A stretch of DNA of 64,000 bases from Malachius bipustulatus (taxonomy: Eukaryota > Arthropoda > Insecta > Coleoptera > Melyridae): positions 38,866,723 through 38,930,722 of the forward strand of contig OU342634.1 in assembly GCA_910589415.1 (NCBI GenBank). Direction: 5' to 3'. The notes below the pieces were generated by a model that saw only the letters and a list, made by a program, of their open reading frames with translations, was not told where the DNA came from and searched no databases. The position numbers and the translations under genes were made by a program. This document shows positions 37,181-48,224 of the stretch, in pieces. Position 1 is the first letter of the stretch. Each line of letters starts with the position of its first letter.

Positions 37181-37187
37181 TGGAGAA

Positions 37188-37205
37188 ATATATATATATA
37201 TATAA

Positions 37206-37237
<32 letters not shown>

Positions 37238-37238
37238 C
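37188..37238. repeat. (AT)n microsatellite
   Basis: Runs of AT interrupted by two AAATAT steps; the 37118-37396 open frames are translations of it. Confidence 0.9.
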
Positions 37239-37522
37239 GTGGGCAGGTGAATTTTGGAAAACCACTTTTTCGTGATCTGGGGGTCATGATCGGTGGACAT
37301 TTGATGAGTTTGGGTGATTTTCGAAAAGTGATGTCGTCCTCAATAGTGTATTTTTTTATTAAAAAATACACTAAAATAAATTTTTCAATTTATTAAGGAA
37401 AGAAATTGTTGGTCGTCGTCTGGTTACCAAGTAGGAAACTATTCGAGTACAGTATGGCATATAATTACATTATAATGAGAGCATTTTATTGAAACGAATT
37501 TTTTTATTTAATTTTTTTTCAA

Positions 37523-38153
37523 TCAAAGATCACTGGATCGCCATATTATATTTATGAGTTTTCGCATTATTGGACAAAAAATTAATTTCAAAAATAATAA
37601 AATGGGAAAAGGTACAAACATTGCTTCAAAAAAGGTCATCAAACTATTTTCTATTAAGGCTATCGAGAGACTTAAAATTCTGGTAGGTCGAGTAGCATCT
37701 GAAAAATTGAGTTTATTAAATTTCGTTTCTGTATAAAAGATTAGTCCAGTCGGTAAAGTAAAAAATGTACCACAAATGTACCAATTGATGTCCCCCAAAA
37801 TCCCACCCATTTGGTTAAAAAAGTATTTTTTCGCTAATAACTCGTTAATCGTTGGATATAACAACAAAAAAAAAGTACAGCCCAGGTTAGCTCGGAAAAT
37901 TAACTTTTCTGAGAGTTTTCTGCGAGCCCAGGCGCTGCACCCCCATGCAGAACTGATTTTTGTGTATTTATGTTCTATAACCACTTCACTAACAATAATT
38001 GAAGGAAAACCTTCGATAAGATTTTTTATGAACTTTTGGTACATTTTTTATTTTACCGAATGAATTATAAGATAAATTCTTACCTGTGGAGTAGCACAAG
38101 CAAAAAAATAGAGTTATACAAAATAATACTTTCTTCAAATTATTATTGGACAT
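37523..38153 (-). CDS. Candidate two-exon gene for a small secreted protein
   Basis: Exon 1 (38153-38084) starts with ATG and encodes M-SNNN-L followed by KKVLFCITLFFCLCYST: a charged N-terminus and a hydrophobic core, a textbook signal peptide. It ends at a near-perfect donor, CCACAG|GTAAGA (38084/38083), in phase 1. An acceptor, caatttttcag, ends at 37699. Exon 2 (37698-37523) continues in the matching phase (G|AT gives D) with ATRPTRILSLSIALIENSLM and is open to a stop, giving 81 aa. The second half is hydrophobic and contains Cys. The intron of 385 bp holds a 310 bp MITE starting 24 bp from the donor. An unspliced 173-codon frame across the MITE is a coincidence of the same exon 2 frame. 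Function unknown; pairing of the two exons is inferred. Confidence 0.45.
37750..38059. mobile_element. 310 bp MITE-like element with 20-22 bp TIRs
   Basis: The left end TCGGTAAAGTAAAAAATGTA is mirrored by the right end, whose reverse complement is TCGGTAAAATAAAAAATGTA, both followed by CCA. No transposase. No clear target-site duplication. It lies within the predicted intron of the small secreted-protein gene. Confidence 0.7.
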
Positions 38154-38258
38154 AGCGGACGCAAAGTGGATGAATGTAGGTATGTAGATCTATTATGGAT
38201 CAGAGAATAATATTGAATATTTTGAGAAATTATTTCTTAAAAAGGACTGCAAGCGCTA

Positions 38259-38519
38259 TTATAATAAATAGAAAGGTCTGTTTTTACTGCTGCCAATTAA
38301 CAAAAACATTTCAGATAAAATTTGTTTCATGGTAGATAACAATAAAACTTCTACTGCTTTCATTAAAACTGAGTGATAAAAAATTATTGATATTTTCGCG
38401 TTAAGCAAGCCATAATCATTAAAGAACGCCCTAAACTTTAAATTTCTTTTCCGAGAAACACCAGAGAAGAAATAATGTTTTCTTATTTGCAGCTTATAAT
38501 TATTATTTAATAAGCCCAT
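38259..38519 (-). CDS. AT-rich 86-aa ORF, doubtful
   Basis: ATG at 38519-38517 opens 86 codons (starts MGLLNNNYKLQIRKHYFF). Composition is that of the background, and there is no signal peptide or motif. It is on the same strand as, and just upstream of, the two-exon gene. Confidence 0.12.
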   Translation of the reverse strand: MGLLNNNYKLQIRKHYFFSGVSRKRNLKFRAFFNDYGLLNAKISIIFYHSVLMKAVEVLLLSTMKQILSEMFLLIGSSKNRPFYLL

Positions 38520-39533
38520 AAGCTACAAGTCCTTTACAAGACCACAGATCGACGCAATATTTACATGTCGAAAGAAACGAATTTTAAATCTTCACCTGGA
38601 GATTTTTCAGAGCGAGAGACACACTTAATTAAATTGCGAAAAAACCTCGTTATTTCTTCTAAAATTGCTTGAAGTGTCTCTCCGGTTTCCATTTCGTCCT
38701 GAAAAATCCTGAAATGAAACATAAACTTTTCAAATTTCTAGAGTTCCGTTTTATTCACATAGCTTCTGACTGTCTGTTAGTGATGGAAAATTCTCGGGAA
38801 ATGCATATAACTGAGAAAAGTTAACTTGCCATACCTATCTGATGTTAAATTACATTACGGGAAAAAGTTCTGTGTTTGCAACTTACTAAGTAATATACAC
38901 ATTTCATCAAAACTTTCCCGAGTTGATTGCATAGTGTGCAAATTTTTCACGAGTAATAAGCTAATAAGGCGTTTTATACTTGGAATAATTAGATGCTAAA
39001 AAAAATGGAATTCCTAATTCTTTTGATTATTGTTTCAATTAATTAATTAATCATCGTGATTCTTCAGAATGAGTTGATGGGAGGTTAAATTATATCCAAG
39101 AAAATCTAAAAATTTACTATTTTATTGAAAGTCTTGCAGCAAAGTTTTATTGACAGCCTTGCTTGGTGTTGAATATTTTCTTAATTTATAAACTGCAAGA
39201 GAAAATTCAAGAAAATTTATCAATTTATTAAGTTTCATCTCATGTATATGAAGCTTTTATATAAAGATTTAAAAATAATAATCAAAAATAAAACAATTTA
39301 TATTAATCGATATCGAAATTATTTTTAAATTTATTAAAAAAACTTATTGAAATATTCGTAATTATTCCGCAGTAAATGTTATTGTAAAATATATTCCGGC
39401 ACACTTTGCAGCTTTGAAATACTCTACGTGGATATAATAGAACTTATTGTGATTGAAATTGAATATACTTCATGTCAACAAAAGCTATAAATGGTATTTT
39501 TAATTTAGTTTGGAATAATTTGAAATATTAAAG

Positions 39534-39758
39534 TCATAGAAGTTTGTAGTTAATGAAAAACGTTTGATGAAGCCAACCCTTGAAGCGCATATAAAAGTTT
39601 ACACAAATACTGCTCAATGCCGCTTGAAATATTTTCTTGTATGCTATTTTCACCAACTTTATCACTTTTTCCGGTAATTCTTTCGTAACGTTTCTTTTCT
39701 GACCGGCATCAACCTGAATGGATTGATATACCAAAAGAACTATTGCAATTCTTGGCAT
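39534..39758 (-). CDS. Small secreted-peptide ORF, 74 aa
   Basis: ATG at 39758-39756 is followed by PRIAIVLLVYQSIQVDAG, a plausible cleavable signal peptide, then a basic amphipathic region (QKRNVTKELPEKVIKLVKIA, YKKIFQAALSSICVNFYM) and a short C-terminus ending NYKLL. Upstream on the minus strand are a TATAAAT (about 39858-39864) and a donor-like ATATAG|GTAAGA (39843/39842). The length suits a small peptide precursor or the first exon of a larger secreted protein. It is on the same strand as the gene at 37523-38153, about 1.4 kb away, but I see no sequence similarity between them. Confidence 0.35.
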   Translation of the reverse strand: MPRIAIVLLVYQSIQVDAGQKRNVTKELPEKVIKLVKIAYKKIFQAALSSICVNFYMRFKGWLHQTFFINYKLL

Positions 39759-39842
39759 TTTACGATTCCATATATATGAACTCTTTCTGCCTTAATATTA
39801 TTGTTCATGTACAAGAAATTTGAACATTCTTTTATCTTACCT

Positions 39843-39993
39843 ATATCATTCTTAGATTTATAAGACAGAGTTAAGTGATTCTCCCAGTTCTCCGCTTCTC
39901 GTTCCATTCCTAGACCGGGGACGACCCATGAACTTGACCAAATTCGCTTTCAGTTTCGGCCAACGCTACCTTTTCCACGCCCTCGTGGACCAG
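39843..39993 (-). CDS. Candidate 5' exon upstream of the secreted ORF
   Basis: An acceptor-like gtaaagattgcag ends at 39994, and a strong donor ATATAG|GTAAGA lies at 39843/39842. In between, an ATG (39908-39906) opens MEREAENWENHLTLSYKS to the donor. A different frame from the acceptor (VHEGVEKVALAETESEF) has GC-rich third positions but ends in a TAG at 39910. The block is GC-richer than its flanks. Which frame is used, if any, is undecided; a decayed retroelement piece is the main alternative, given the Gypsy remnant at 40.4 kb. Confidence 0.25.
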
Positions 39994-40246
39994 CTGCAAT
40001 CTTTACAACATAAAACACTATATTGATAAGGAAAAACTGGCTGACTTAACTATCTATTGTGTTCAGGCTAGCGCCAAGACTTGCTCTTTGAATACATCGT
40101 GTACGTTACACTACTGCCTTTCTACCTTCCCATAGGACAGTTTACTTGGGGTGACCACCTACTGGCAACTGAAATCAAAAATATTGTAGATCCGCTGATT
40201 GGTTAGTCAAAAGCTCGAAAGCAAATGAAATTGCGAATCTTTAATC

Positions 40247-40262
40247 ATTCCCCCCCCCCCCC
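40247..40262. repeat. Poly-C tract
   Basis: An uninterrupted run of C of about 14-15 nt in AT-rich DNA. Confidence 0.9.
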
Positions 40263-40399
40263 GGATTACATAGAGCCGGGCAATATTGCTCCAACGAAAG
40301 GTTACCGTATCTTCCATGATTTTTTACTGCTAGTAGGTCTATTCGACAAGAGATGGCGTTGCTTGTACCATTATTTGATTTGAAATAGGGAATTCCAGG

Positions 40400-41165
40400 G
40401 AATCTTAATTTTTAGCTCTGACGTTACAGCTTTTCCAGGCCATTTTTTTGTCTATGTGAGCTCCAGGTATTCTACCGATGAGGCATCTTGTGTCCGTCGT
40501 CTGAGGCATCCACGGAAGCATCTTGTTTCCGGACTCCACTCTGTGTAGGTATCGTTTGTGTTTTGTACCTCCGAAGAGCGAGGGGGCCACCTGTCAGGTA
40601 CAGCTTTCATACCTGATGAGCTACCCTTGCGGAAAGCGATTGCGGAAAGCCTTGCGGAAACTTAGTGGTTCTGCCATTACATTACTGACAATGCCATCTA
40701 CTTCTGACGGAATAATGTGGCCTTCTTACTTTTACACTCAGCAATATTGCCTTTTAAAATTGCTTCACCCAATGGTTGTCGTGTTTTACTTCATTACAGT
40801 ACTTTGTTGGACGAGGTCTGTTGTTTTTTCTCAATAGTACTTTGCCGAGTAGTAACAGCTCTTTTCTGCTTTTGACAAACCATTCTTATATACAGCTTGC
40901 ACAGTACGTTGCTGGTGTGTAACAGCATGGTTTATGCTCTTTACAAACTGTTCTAATGACTTTGCACGGACTTTGCTGAGAAGTTCTTACGACTGATGAC
41001 TACTTTCTCGGAATTCATCATTTTATCTACGGGACACACCCTTATACCTCTTTTGTGATCTTACTGACCTGGGTAACTCCTCAAACAAATACCCATCGTT
41101 GGGAAGAACTTTGGTGATCACATAAGGACCTCTGTATTTGGTAAGGAGCTTTCTATTTCTCTCTT
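40400..41165 (-). mobile_element. Ty3/Gypsy-type retrotransposon 3' remnant
   Basis: The minus strand at 41165-41030 reads RKLLTKYRGPYVITKVLPND, then GYLFEELPRSVRSQKRYKGV, followed by a stop. This is the pattern of the integrase C-terminal GPY/F module and tail of Ty3/Gypsy polyproteins. Downstream (41030-40400) broken frames continue with acidic and serine-rich stretches. The remnant starts abruptly at 41165, so the protease, RT, RNase H and integrase core are absent, and no LTR pair was found. Dead fragment. Confidence 0.65.
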
Positions 41166-41339
41166 AGTTGCTAATAGCCAATTTTACATTAATTATAATA
41201 ATACAATAAAACAAATAACATTGTTCTTTGTTTTATTAGTTGTTTTTTTTTGCCTTTCTTTTGTTTTCTTTGTAAAAAGAACACCATTAACCATTAGTTG
41301 ATTGAATCGACATTAAAAATTATTCTGGTAGACGTTCGT

Positions 41340-41610
41340 GTAAGTCTGGTTTGTATTTTTCCCTATGCTTCTGACGGGCGAAGGAGGTAAACGACGAAAC
41401 GTGAAGCTCACGAAGGGACGATATCTTCACCATCGCATAATCGACTGTCTTTCACGATCGCTTTGCTGCTACTGTTTCTTCCCGGTGAACCCGGCTGCTT
41501 CAACGAACGAACTTTTCTCAGTCCCAGTAAGTTAGATGAGTTGGGACGTTGTTGATTCACGACGGTCAACCCAAGGGAAAGGAGTAGAATGAGGAAAGAC
41601 GGCGGGATTT
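41340..41610. other. GC-richer island
   Basis: Less AT-rich than its flanks, with no frame longer than about 40 codons. A donor-like CCCA|GTAAGT lies at 41523/41524 on the plus strand. It could be an untranslated 5' exon or an LTR fragment. Confidence 0.2.
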
Positions 41611-42154
41611 AAAATGGATATACGAAACAACTGATTTGAGAGAAAGGATAATTCTTATATTAGAAAGCAGGGTAGATTGCATTCTACAATATTTATGATT
41701 TGTTTATTTCAGTATAAATAAAACTTGTCTCAGACAATGTAACAATAGGTACCTTGTCAGGGGAAAACTGTCTTTTGTTACTTTAACATTGTTAAAACAT
41801 TTCAATATTACTGCAGAATGTTTTCATAGGTATAGTGTTTATTTATTTTTCACATGATTTTTTTTCAAGATATAGGGGATTCTATTGAATTTCTATTGAA
41901 CAGTATACTGACGATAATGCTGATGACTCCCTATAATAACGGAATCAAAAATAACTCTTTTAACTCGTTCCATTCGCATATTATTTATGCCAGTTCGTTA
42001 AGCCATTTTTCCTATGTTTGTGAAGTATGTTCATTCTTATTTAATAATTTAATGACACAAATGTCAAAGGAAGTGTGTAACGAGATAATCTGACCGACAC
42101 AAACTCGAATATATACATAAATAGTACACTCTAATAATGAAAAAGCATCGACTG

Positions 42155-42382
42155 TCATGGAACCCAACGGAATCCTTTATGAAAGTGCGATAACTGGAAA
42201 TATGCATCCTGAATCCATTCACTTCTATGTCCTTTATAAAGCGTCGCTTTGAATCCCGTAGATGTTCCGTCGTACTGGTTCGCGATAACTCGCAAATGAG
42301 GAAATGTAAACACAATACATTGATATCGCCGGTCGGGGTATTGTTTTTCAGCGAACAAAGCGTCTTTCATTTCATGTTCCAT
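42155..42382 (-). CDS. Unrecognised 75-aa ORF, possible terminal exon
   Basis: ATG at 42382-42380 opens 75 codons to a TGA at 42155: MEHEMKDALFAEKQYPDRRY, then QCIVFTFPHLRVIANQYDG, then FKATLYKGHRSEWIQ, ending GFRWVP. Seven bases before the ATG is a good acceptor (tttaattgtatctacctag), so this may be the last exon of a spliced gene. Codon use is coding-like with many C/G third positions. It has no signal peptide and no domain I can name. Confidence 0.35.
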   Translation of the reverse strand: MEHEMKDALFAEKQYPDRRYQCIVFTFPHLRVIANQYDGTSTGFKATLYKGHRSEWIQDAYFQLSHFHKGFRWVP

Positions 42383-43209
42383 TAGCAGTCTAGGTAGATA
42401 CAATTAAATCTGAGCCTGAGACGTTTCTAGTTCGGTCACAGGGAAGCTCCGCGATAACTTATACCTTGCCACCTACCATCCCCCTCCCATTCAGACGGGA
42501 TTTAGACAATTAAGCAAAGATACCAGAGCCTCAGCTTCTTAACCGATTCAGCAGGGTAAATCGATGAGAAAATTGCGTTCTGTTTTGTATGGGAAGTAGT
42601 GTGGAAATATTCAAGCTAACATTGCAATAAAGGATATGCAAATCAGTCTGCTGCATTTGAAAAGATCTGAAAGAGTTTTGAACTCGTACAGCGCATGGAT
42701 GTCAACAACGTTTCTTTGGTTTTGGTAAAATTTTAGCTAAGCGCATGCATAGGCAACATTTTTATGGCAATGAAATTCGATATTTTTATATTCACTAGGT
42801 AACTGACTTCCTGATGGGACAAAACAAAACAAGCGGGTAATAGATGGTAATTCAAGCCCTTACGCTGCATTAATTCAACGGAAACGTAGTTTCATCAAAG
42901 GCGGGCCTTTAATTATTGATTTTTTTCGTATAAAATTACTTGCAATTCGATTCGAAGCGTAGGTAACTCCGAAATAATATAGAATGGAAACTCTGACTGA
43001 AGAACTTCCAATTGGTTGAAAAGTGAAAATTTGGTGAGCATATAATATGTGGGATTCCTGACATCAAGCTTGTCATCCAACCATTACTGAATGTTCCCAT
43101 TGATATCCAAAAAAAATTTTCTTTAATACCGAATTCAAATTAATCAACATTTTAGGATTGTTTTTTGACTCTTTTCTCTCAGAAACAGTTTTTCTGGCAC
43201 ATCCTGAGC

Positions 43210-45080
43210 TTACCCTTGAAATAAAAGTCACAAGGTGTGAATGACCCAGTATACTAAACTGCAGCTCCTGAAGCTCTTAAGCCACGATATCCTGTGTCTT
43301 CCTGGTCCTCTTCGTCAAAAGATTTTTCCTTGAGGGATCGTCTGTGGCAAACTGTATCTTTCTTCATTTCGCATTATGCGACCTAGTTAGATATTCTAGT
43401 TTGTGGGCTTTAATTGATTCATTACATCCATATCTTTCTCATTGTCCTGAAAACTTGTTTGTCACTTTTGCCGTCCCAGGTATTTTCAAGATTCTCCTCC
43501 AGAGCCACATCTTGAAAGCGTTGTGTCTTTTGGTTGTGGTTTCATCTATTGTCCAGGATTCTGCACCATAAAAGAGAACGAACAGAAAAGACGTAGCATC
43601 GCAGGAATCTTACTCTAGTGTCAACAGTGAGGTTGTTTCCTGTTCATTTCTCCACTGTTTCCTGTGCATTTCTCCACCCCCCCTCCCTTTTTTGTCCTCA
43701 AAAATTCGATGATTGTCATTTTTACCGTCCAAAGGATTTTCTCCTGTAGAGTAGAGCCACATCTCGAAAGCATTGAGTCTTTTAGTTGTGGTTTCATTGA
43801 TGGTCCGGGATTTTGCACCATAAAGGAGATCGGAAAAATGTAACAACGCATGAGTCTTACTCTAGTCTCAAAAGTGAGCCTTTGACTTAAAAAAAAAGGC
43901 GCTCTTGCGGTTAAAGGTTGATCTGGCCTTTATCGAACGTGATTTTATTTTCTGTGCGTTTCTCCACTCCTCGCTAATGATGGTTCCTAGATAGTTATAG
44001 TCGTCAACTCTCTCGAAGCAGCTTGGATTATGAGTAGGCGACTTTTTATTATGACCTTCTCTTTACTGATTATCATAAGCTTGGTTTTATTTACGTTGTC
44101 TTCAAGGCTATACTGACTGCTGTGATGGGTGAATTTATCCATAAGTGCTTGTAAGTCTTCAGGAGTGCAATCAAAGACGATGGTATCATCGACTTACCTG
44201 ATGTTATGTAGCCGGTGTTCGTTTATCGGAATTTTCTTGTTCATGCTATCCAGGGCTTCATTGAAGAAGGGTTCAGAGTGGATGTTGAAGATAAGAGGTG
44301 AGAAAATGCGACCCTGTCGAAACCCTTTATTTATTTTCACGTAATCCGTATGTTCTCCTTCTATTCTACGATCAGCGACCTGGTTCCAATAGAAGTTCCC
44401 AATTATGTTCAGGTTTTTGTCGTCTATACCTGTTTCTTTCAAATTTGGACCATCATTTGGTGTTTCACTCGGTTAAATGTCTTTTGATAGTCATCATGGA
44501 TGCGTAGACGTCGTAAACTATGTCTCGGCATCTCTGGAACAAGACTTGTACTGCATGCAAACACTGCCTATCTAGTGCTGAAGATTTTTACAAAGCCGCA
44601 TTGGTTTGGAGAAATTTGGCTCTCACATATACGCTGTAAATTCTTCTGTGGATGATTTTGACAGATACTTTTAAGAGTTGTCTAATAAGACTTGTTGTTC
44701 GGTACCTACTCTTGAATAGTTTGAGGAGTTTTGTCTGGATGTTATCAGGACCCGGTGCTTTATCTTTTTTTAACTGTACAACGGCTATTATTATTTGTAC
44801 TTTCTTTTGCAAAATTTTCGGTCGTCTTAGAGTCTCTTTTCTCTCAAAGTGTTCTTCTCTACGGTCTTCGAACAGTTTTTCTGGGTATCCTTTCCAGGTG
44901 TTGATTTCGGTTTCTTTGTCTACGATAATTCGACCTTTTGAGTTCGTAAGGATTCCTAGTTGTTTGTTCTTGAAGTTGCCGATGAGCTCCTTAACTTTTC
45001 ATTGCAATAATCTTTTTAATTCTCCAATTTCTTCACACTTTTCTACCGCTTCTCTGTCCTTAACTTCTCTTATTTAATTT
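43210..45080 (-). mobile_element. Decayed RTE/BovB-like LINE (RT and C-terminal region)
   Basis: On the minus strand, reading from 45080 down: a linker (TWKGYPEKLFEDRREEHFER), the RT fingers motif KKDKAPGPDNIQTKLLKLF (44780-44720), the palm segment INKGFRQGRIFSPLIFNIHS (~44330-44270), then the catalytic box region. That box now reads stop-VDDTIVFD instead of a Y/FADD box (~44195). Next come DLQALMDKFTHHSSQYSLED, a KSRSIKARSTFNRKSAFF segment, and finally LEAFEMW-type and WLKS tails. Frameshifts and stops abound. An internal ~252 bp duplication is present: 43430-43610 repeats 43682-43865. The element is 5'-truncated near 45080. Confidence 0.85.
43430..43865 (-). repeat. ~252 bp tandem duplication inside the LINE
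   Basis: The blocks 'agagccacat.t.gaaagc', 'tcttttggttgtggtttcat', 'gtccaggattctgcaccata' and 'aatcttactctagt' occur at 43501-43616 and again, diverged, at 43753-43866. They encode the same LLYGAxxxT region twice. Confidence 0.75.
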
Positions 45081-46006
45081 CTGATAGCAATATCTTTATT
45101 GTTCTATCCTTCTCTGATAATCTTTATTAACGCTTATGATCGCAATGGAGTTAATATTTCGATAAATGATTGCTTTTTTGATAAATAAACATTTCATAAT
45201 CAAATGATTGCGACATTTCTATTGAAAATTTCAGTTCAAATTTATAATTATGCTTTCAATTCAGATTTATCAATTTGCGTCAATTTTGAGAGCTAAGAGT
45301 AACATTATTGACTTATTTGTTTCCAGAAAAAAAAAACATTTAAATTCATAATGTATTTAGACGTACTTTAGATTCATGTATTTAGATATTTAACGAGCCA
45401 GTAAATCTGGAAGCAATCTTGTCTTGAAATTTACATGAAGTTTGACTAACAGTAAAGCGAGCAATATCATTTTTAGGCATGAATTTTAAGGCACGATGTA
45501 GCAGATTTCCAACTTCACATGCTCTCCGCACTTGCTTCATATTCCAGACTTTTAATAAGTTCCAATTTCTTAAGAATTAGGAAACCAAATATTTTACAAC
45601 CAAAAAGAGTAACTTTGGCGAGAGTACATGAAGATTTTATTATGTCGAAATAAAAACGTTGTTTTCTTGGAAAGCGTTAGTTTCTTAGATACTTCTGACA
45701 ATTTATCATCTCAAATAATCGATCAGTAAAATTTACTAAGTAGTCAATTTTAAGTTCAAGTCTTCAGACAAAATCAATAATTTTTAATCGAAAAATATCT
45801 TTAGCCATGCAATTGACTTGAAATTTTAACTTAGGTACTACAGAATGGCACATAATAAAGTATACCGAAACTTAGACATTCAGGCTGTTTAGTAGGTAAC
45901 TGAACAGCCAACAATAATTATTATGTAAAAAGTGCTTCTTGTATTTGAAGGAATTTTTTCTCTAAGAACAGAAACTGGTATTCCAGCTATTACTTTCCCA
46001 GTATGC
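45081..46006. other. AT-rich DNA, no supported feature
   Basis: No shared repeat and no coding-like frame was found in this stretch. Confidence 0.4.
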
Positions 46007-46318
46007 TTATTTTCCAAATCCTCCTGGGAAACTCGGATCCCCGTATACCATTGCTTGAGTGGCGTTGAAGGGAATTCTGCTGCAGCAGGTGCAAATTTTC
46101 TCTAGCAGTGTGCAATAGCATTGTTTTTCTGAAACTATTGAGACATACGGCGTAAATTTCTGGCAAGGCAAAACCGTCCAAGGTCTGCACAGAATGGAGT
46201 CACAATAATTTCCGCATATTAGGTTTATTCCAACTCTATGCTCGGTAACCATAGTACGAGAATTACAGGAGGTGTTGGAATTACGCGTGTATCGGTTCTT
46301 AACTGATTTAATGCGCAT
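46007..46318 (-). CDS. Cysteine-rich ORF, 103 aa, unknown
   Basis: ATG at 46318-46316 opens 103 codons to a TAA at 46007. The middle is rich in cysteine: LICGNYCDSILCRPW, LPCQKF, SEKQCYCTLLEKICTCCSR; ten Cys in all, eight or more within about 50 residues. The C-terminus is glycine/proline-rich (GDPSFPGGFGK). There is no signal peptide at this start; one could be supplied by an upstream exon. A second minus-strand frame (45990-46190) overlaps but begins with CTG or TTG-type codons. It resembles a small disulphide-rich domain only in composition; I do not assign a family. Confidence 0.3.
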   Translation of the reverse strand: MRIKSVKNRYTRNSNTSCNSRTMVTEHRVGINLICGNYCDSILCRPWTVLPCQKFTPYVSIVSEKQCYCTLLEKICTCCSRIPFNATQAMVYGDPSFPGGFGK

Positions 46319-46339
46319 GTCAGTTTGAGATTGTTTCAA

Positions 46340-48038
46340 AACTGTGAGCGAGTTGGAACGCTTTAAGAACTCAATTCTCCCGAAAAATTCATGAATCGAA
46401 ATAACGTTACAGAAACGGAATCAAAAAATTTTTGGTTGGAACGATATCTGTACCAGCCCTCACATCGTATAAATGTTGTTGGAACGCTCAGAAAGTAATA
46501 CTCATGTCTTGAACCGTCATTTTACGGTTTTGTATCAAGTTGAAACAAACCTATTATTATGTATCTCTGTTGATTACCTGTCACATACTCTTTCCAAAAT
46601 TACATAAAACGTTTCAACTTATAGGATTGATATTAACAGTTACCAACCCATTATGATACAACTTCATACTATATGTGACAGAATTCATGGACCCCTACCA
46701 TACAAGCCCAGTGGTAGGGTTCATTGGTTTTCGAGTTAATCGCCATTTTATGATTTTTGAAAAAATTGTTACATTCGATATGAATTTTTTTTTAAACTGC
46801 CTTTTTTTTGTAAGCATGCAAACACGCTAAGAATGTTTTAGAAGAACGTCTTATTCTCACAGTTGTTTTTTGGGATTGTTCTTTGCATCCTGTAAAAGTT
46901 AGAGGACATTTTTCTTCGATTTTAGAGTTTAAAAAAGTTTGTTGAAGACGTTCAATTTTGAAAAGACTTATTTTGCACGATACTAATCTTTTGGTCCCAA
47001 AAATTCACCAATTAAAATAAAATATTGGTGAAATCAAAAGGATCATATAAAAATTTAAAAATCAATTTTGATCTCTGTGTATCTAAGCTTACATTTATCG
47101 ATATGGACTCAAGTATACAATGAAAAAATAACTGGGAGAAACATCTTCTATTAGCGCCCTGCTAGAATCAGGATCTAGACTCTGACACTAGAGTACAGTG
47201 AAATAAGGACTATTTTGGAGATGCGCAGCTGTTTGCGCAGCTCCTTGACATGACAGTTCACGTTTCTAGAGATATATTAGGGACGAGCTCGTTGGCGCAA
47301 GTCAGTATAGTTGTGCACGTGAATCGAAGAAGAGCTACCAGTCGTGTTTAGTACTTAATGTGTTTGGAGAGAAGATAAAGTGACAATAAAATTATTATAA
47401 AATTAATTATACGACATTAAAGTGGAAGTTCGTTTTAATACAATAATCGCCCATGAGTATAACAGCTTTTGATTCGTGTTATGGTGTGGAGGTTTCTTAA
47501 GAAAACTTGCCTCTGGTGTTAATTAATAATTTCCACTCCTCCTTTCGCTTTAAACGTACAACTATGATCAAAATAAATAACAAAACGTGTAAATAATATA
47601 AAAGAAACAAAAAAAAAAGATTTTCAATATTCATCAAAATCGAACACTTAAACTTAGACTCATAAAATTGGAAAACTTTAATACTCCGGAGCCGAAAATC
47701 TAAAATTTATAGAACATGGAAGGGATTAAAACCTAAACCGTAGTGTTGATGTAGGTACGTAGGGAATTAATCTTATCCTGTGGTGGAGATTTATTTGTAA
47801 TGACGCTCCTGTTTGGTTACGTAAGGGTGGGATGTTCACCCCCTAAGGATCTCACTTTCGGGGCTCTAAGACCTGAAAGTAATTATGAATAAATGCCGGC
47901 GGGCGACCAGATATCTGATTACTCAGAGCGGCCGACTGCTTAAGCTCCGTCGCTTTTAAATCTAGTTACCCACCCGACGCCGTACTGAGTTTCTAATTAA
48001 CAAATTATTACAGATTATGAGTTTATTTCTCCGTTCGG
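46340..48038. other. AT-rich DNA with two GC-richer blocks
   Basis: 47150-47340 is GC-richer and ends in a region with AATAAA-type words, somewhat like a solo LTR, but I cannot define its ends. 47860-48000 carries a minus-strand frame of about 38 codons (LKATELKQSAALSNQ, ending FQVLEPRK) without splice support. Confidence 0.25.
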
Positions 48039-48224
48039 CTAAAGCACACATCTCCGAATCGATCTGATAAAGTGAAAACCGTGATTGGGTGTTTGCAGTT
48101 CTCTAACCGTTACTTCGTGGTTTGTAGGCGTTACTGCTACTCTAAGACGTTCACGTTTAAGTTTTAATGACTTTGCTAGAGTGTGTAGAGTTTTTTTAAT
48201 CAAATTATGGTACTTCAAATTCAT
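48039..48224 (-). CDS. Unrecognised 61-aa basic ORF
   Basis: ATG at 48224-48222 opens 61 codons (starts MNLKYHNLIKKTLHTLAK, contains RVAVTPTNHEVTVRE). The N-terminal half is a basic, helix-prone leucine/lysine segment. There is no signal peptide and no conserved motif that I recognise. Confidence 0.2.
   Translation of the reverse strand: MNLKYHNLIKKTLHTLAKSLKLKRERLRVAVTPTNHEVTVRELQTPNHGFHFIRSIRRCVL

Noticed and set aside
37523..38044. Single-exon 173-codon ORF
   Set aside because: It runs through a MITE with inverted ends; the spliced two-exon model explains the strong donor and signal peptide better.
47140..47460. Solo LTR
   Set aside because: No matching second LTR, primer-binding site or target duplication could be identified.
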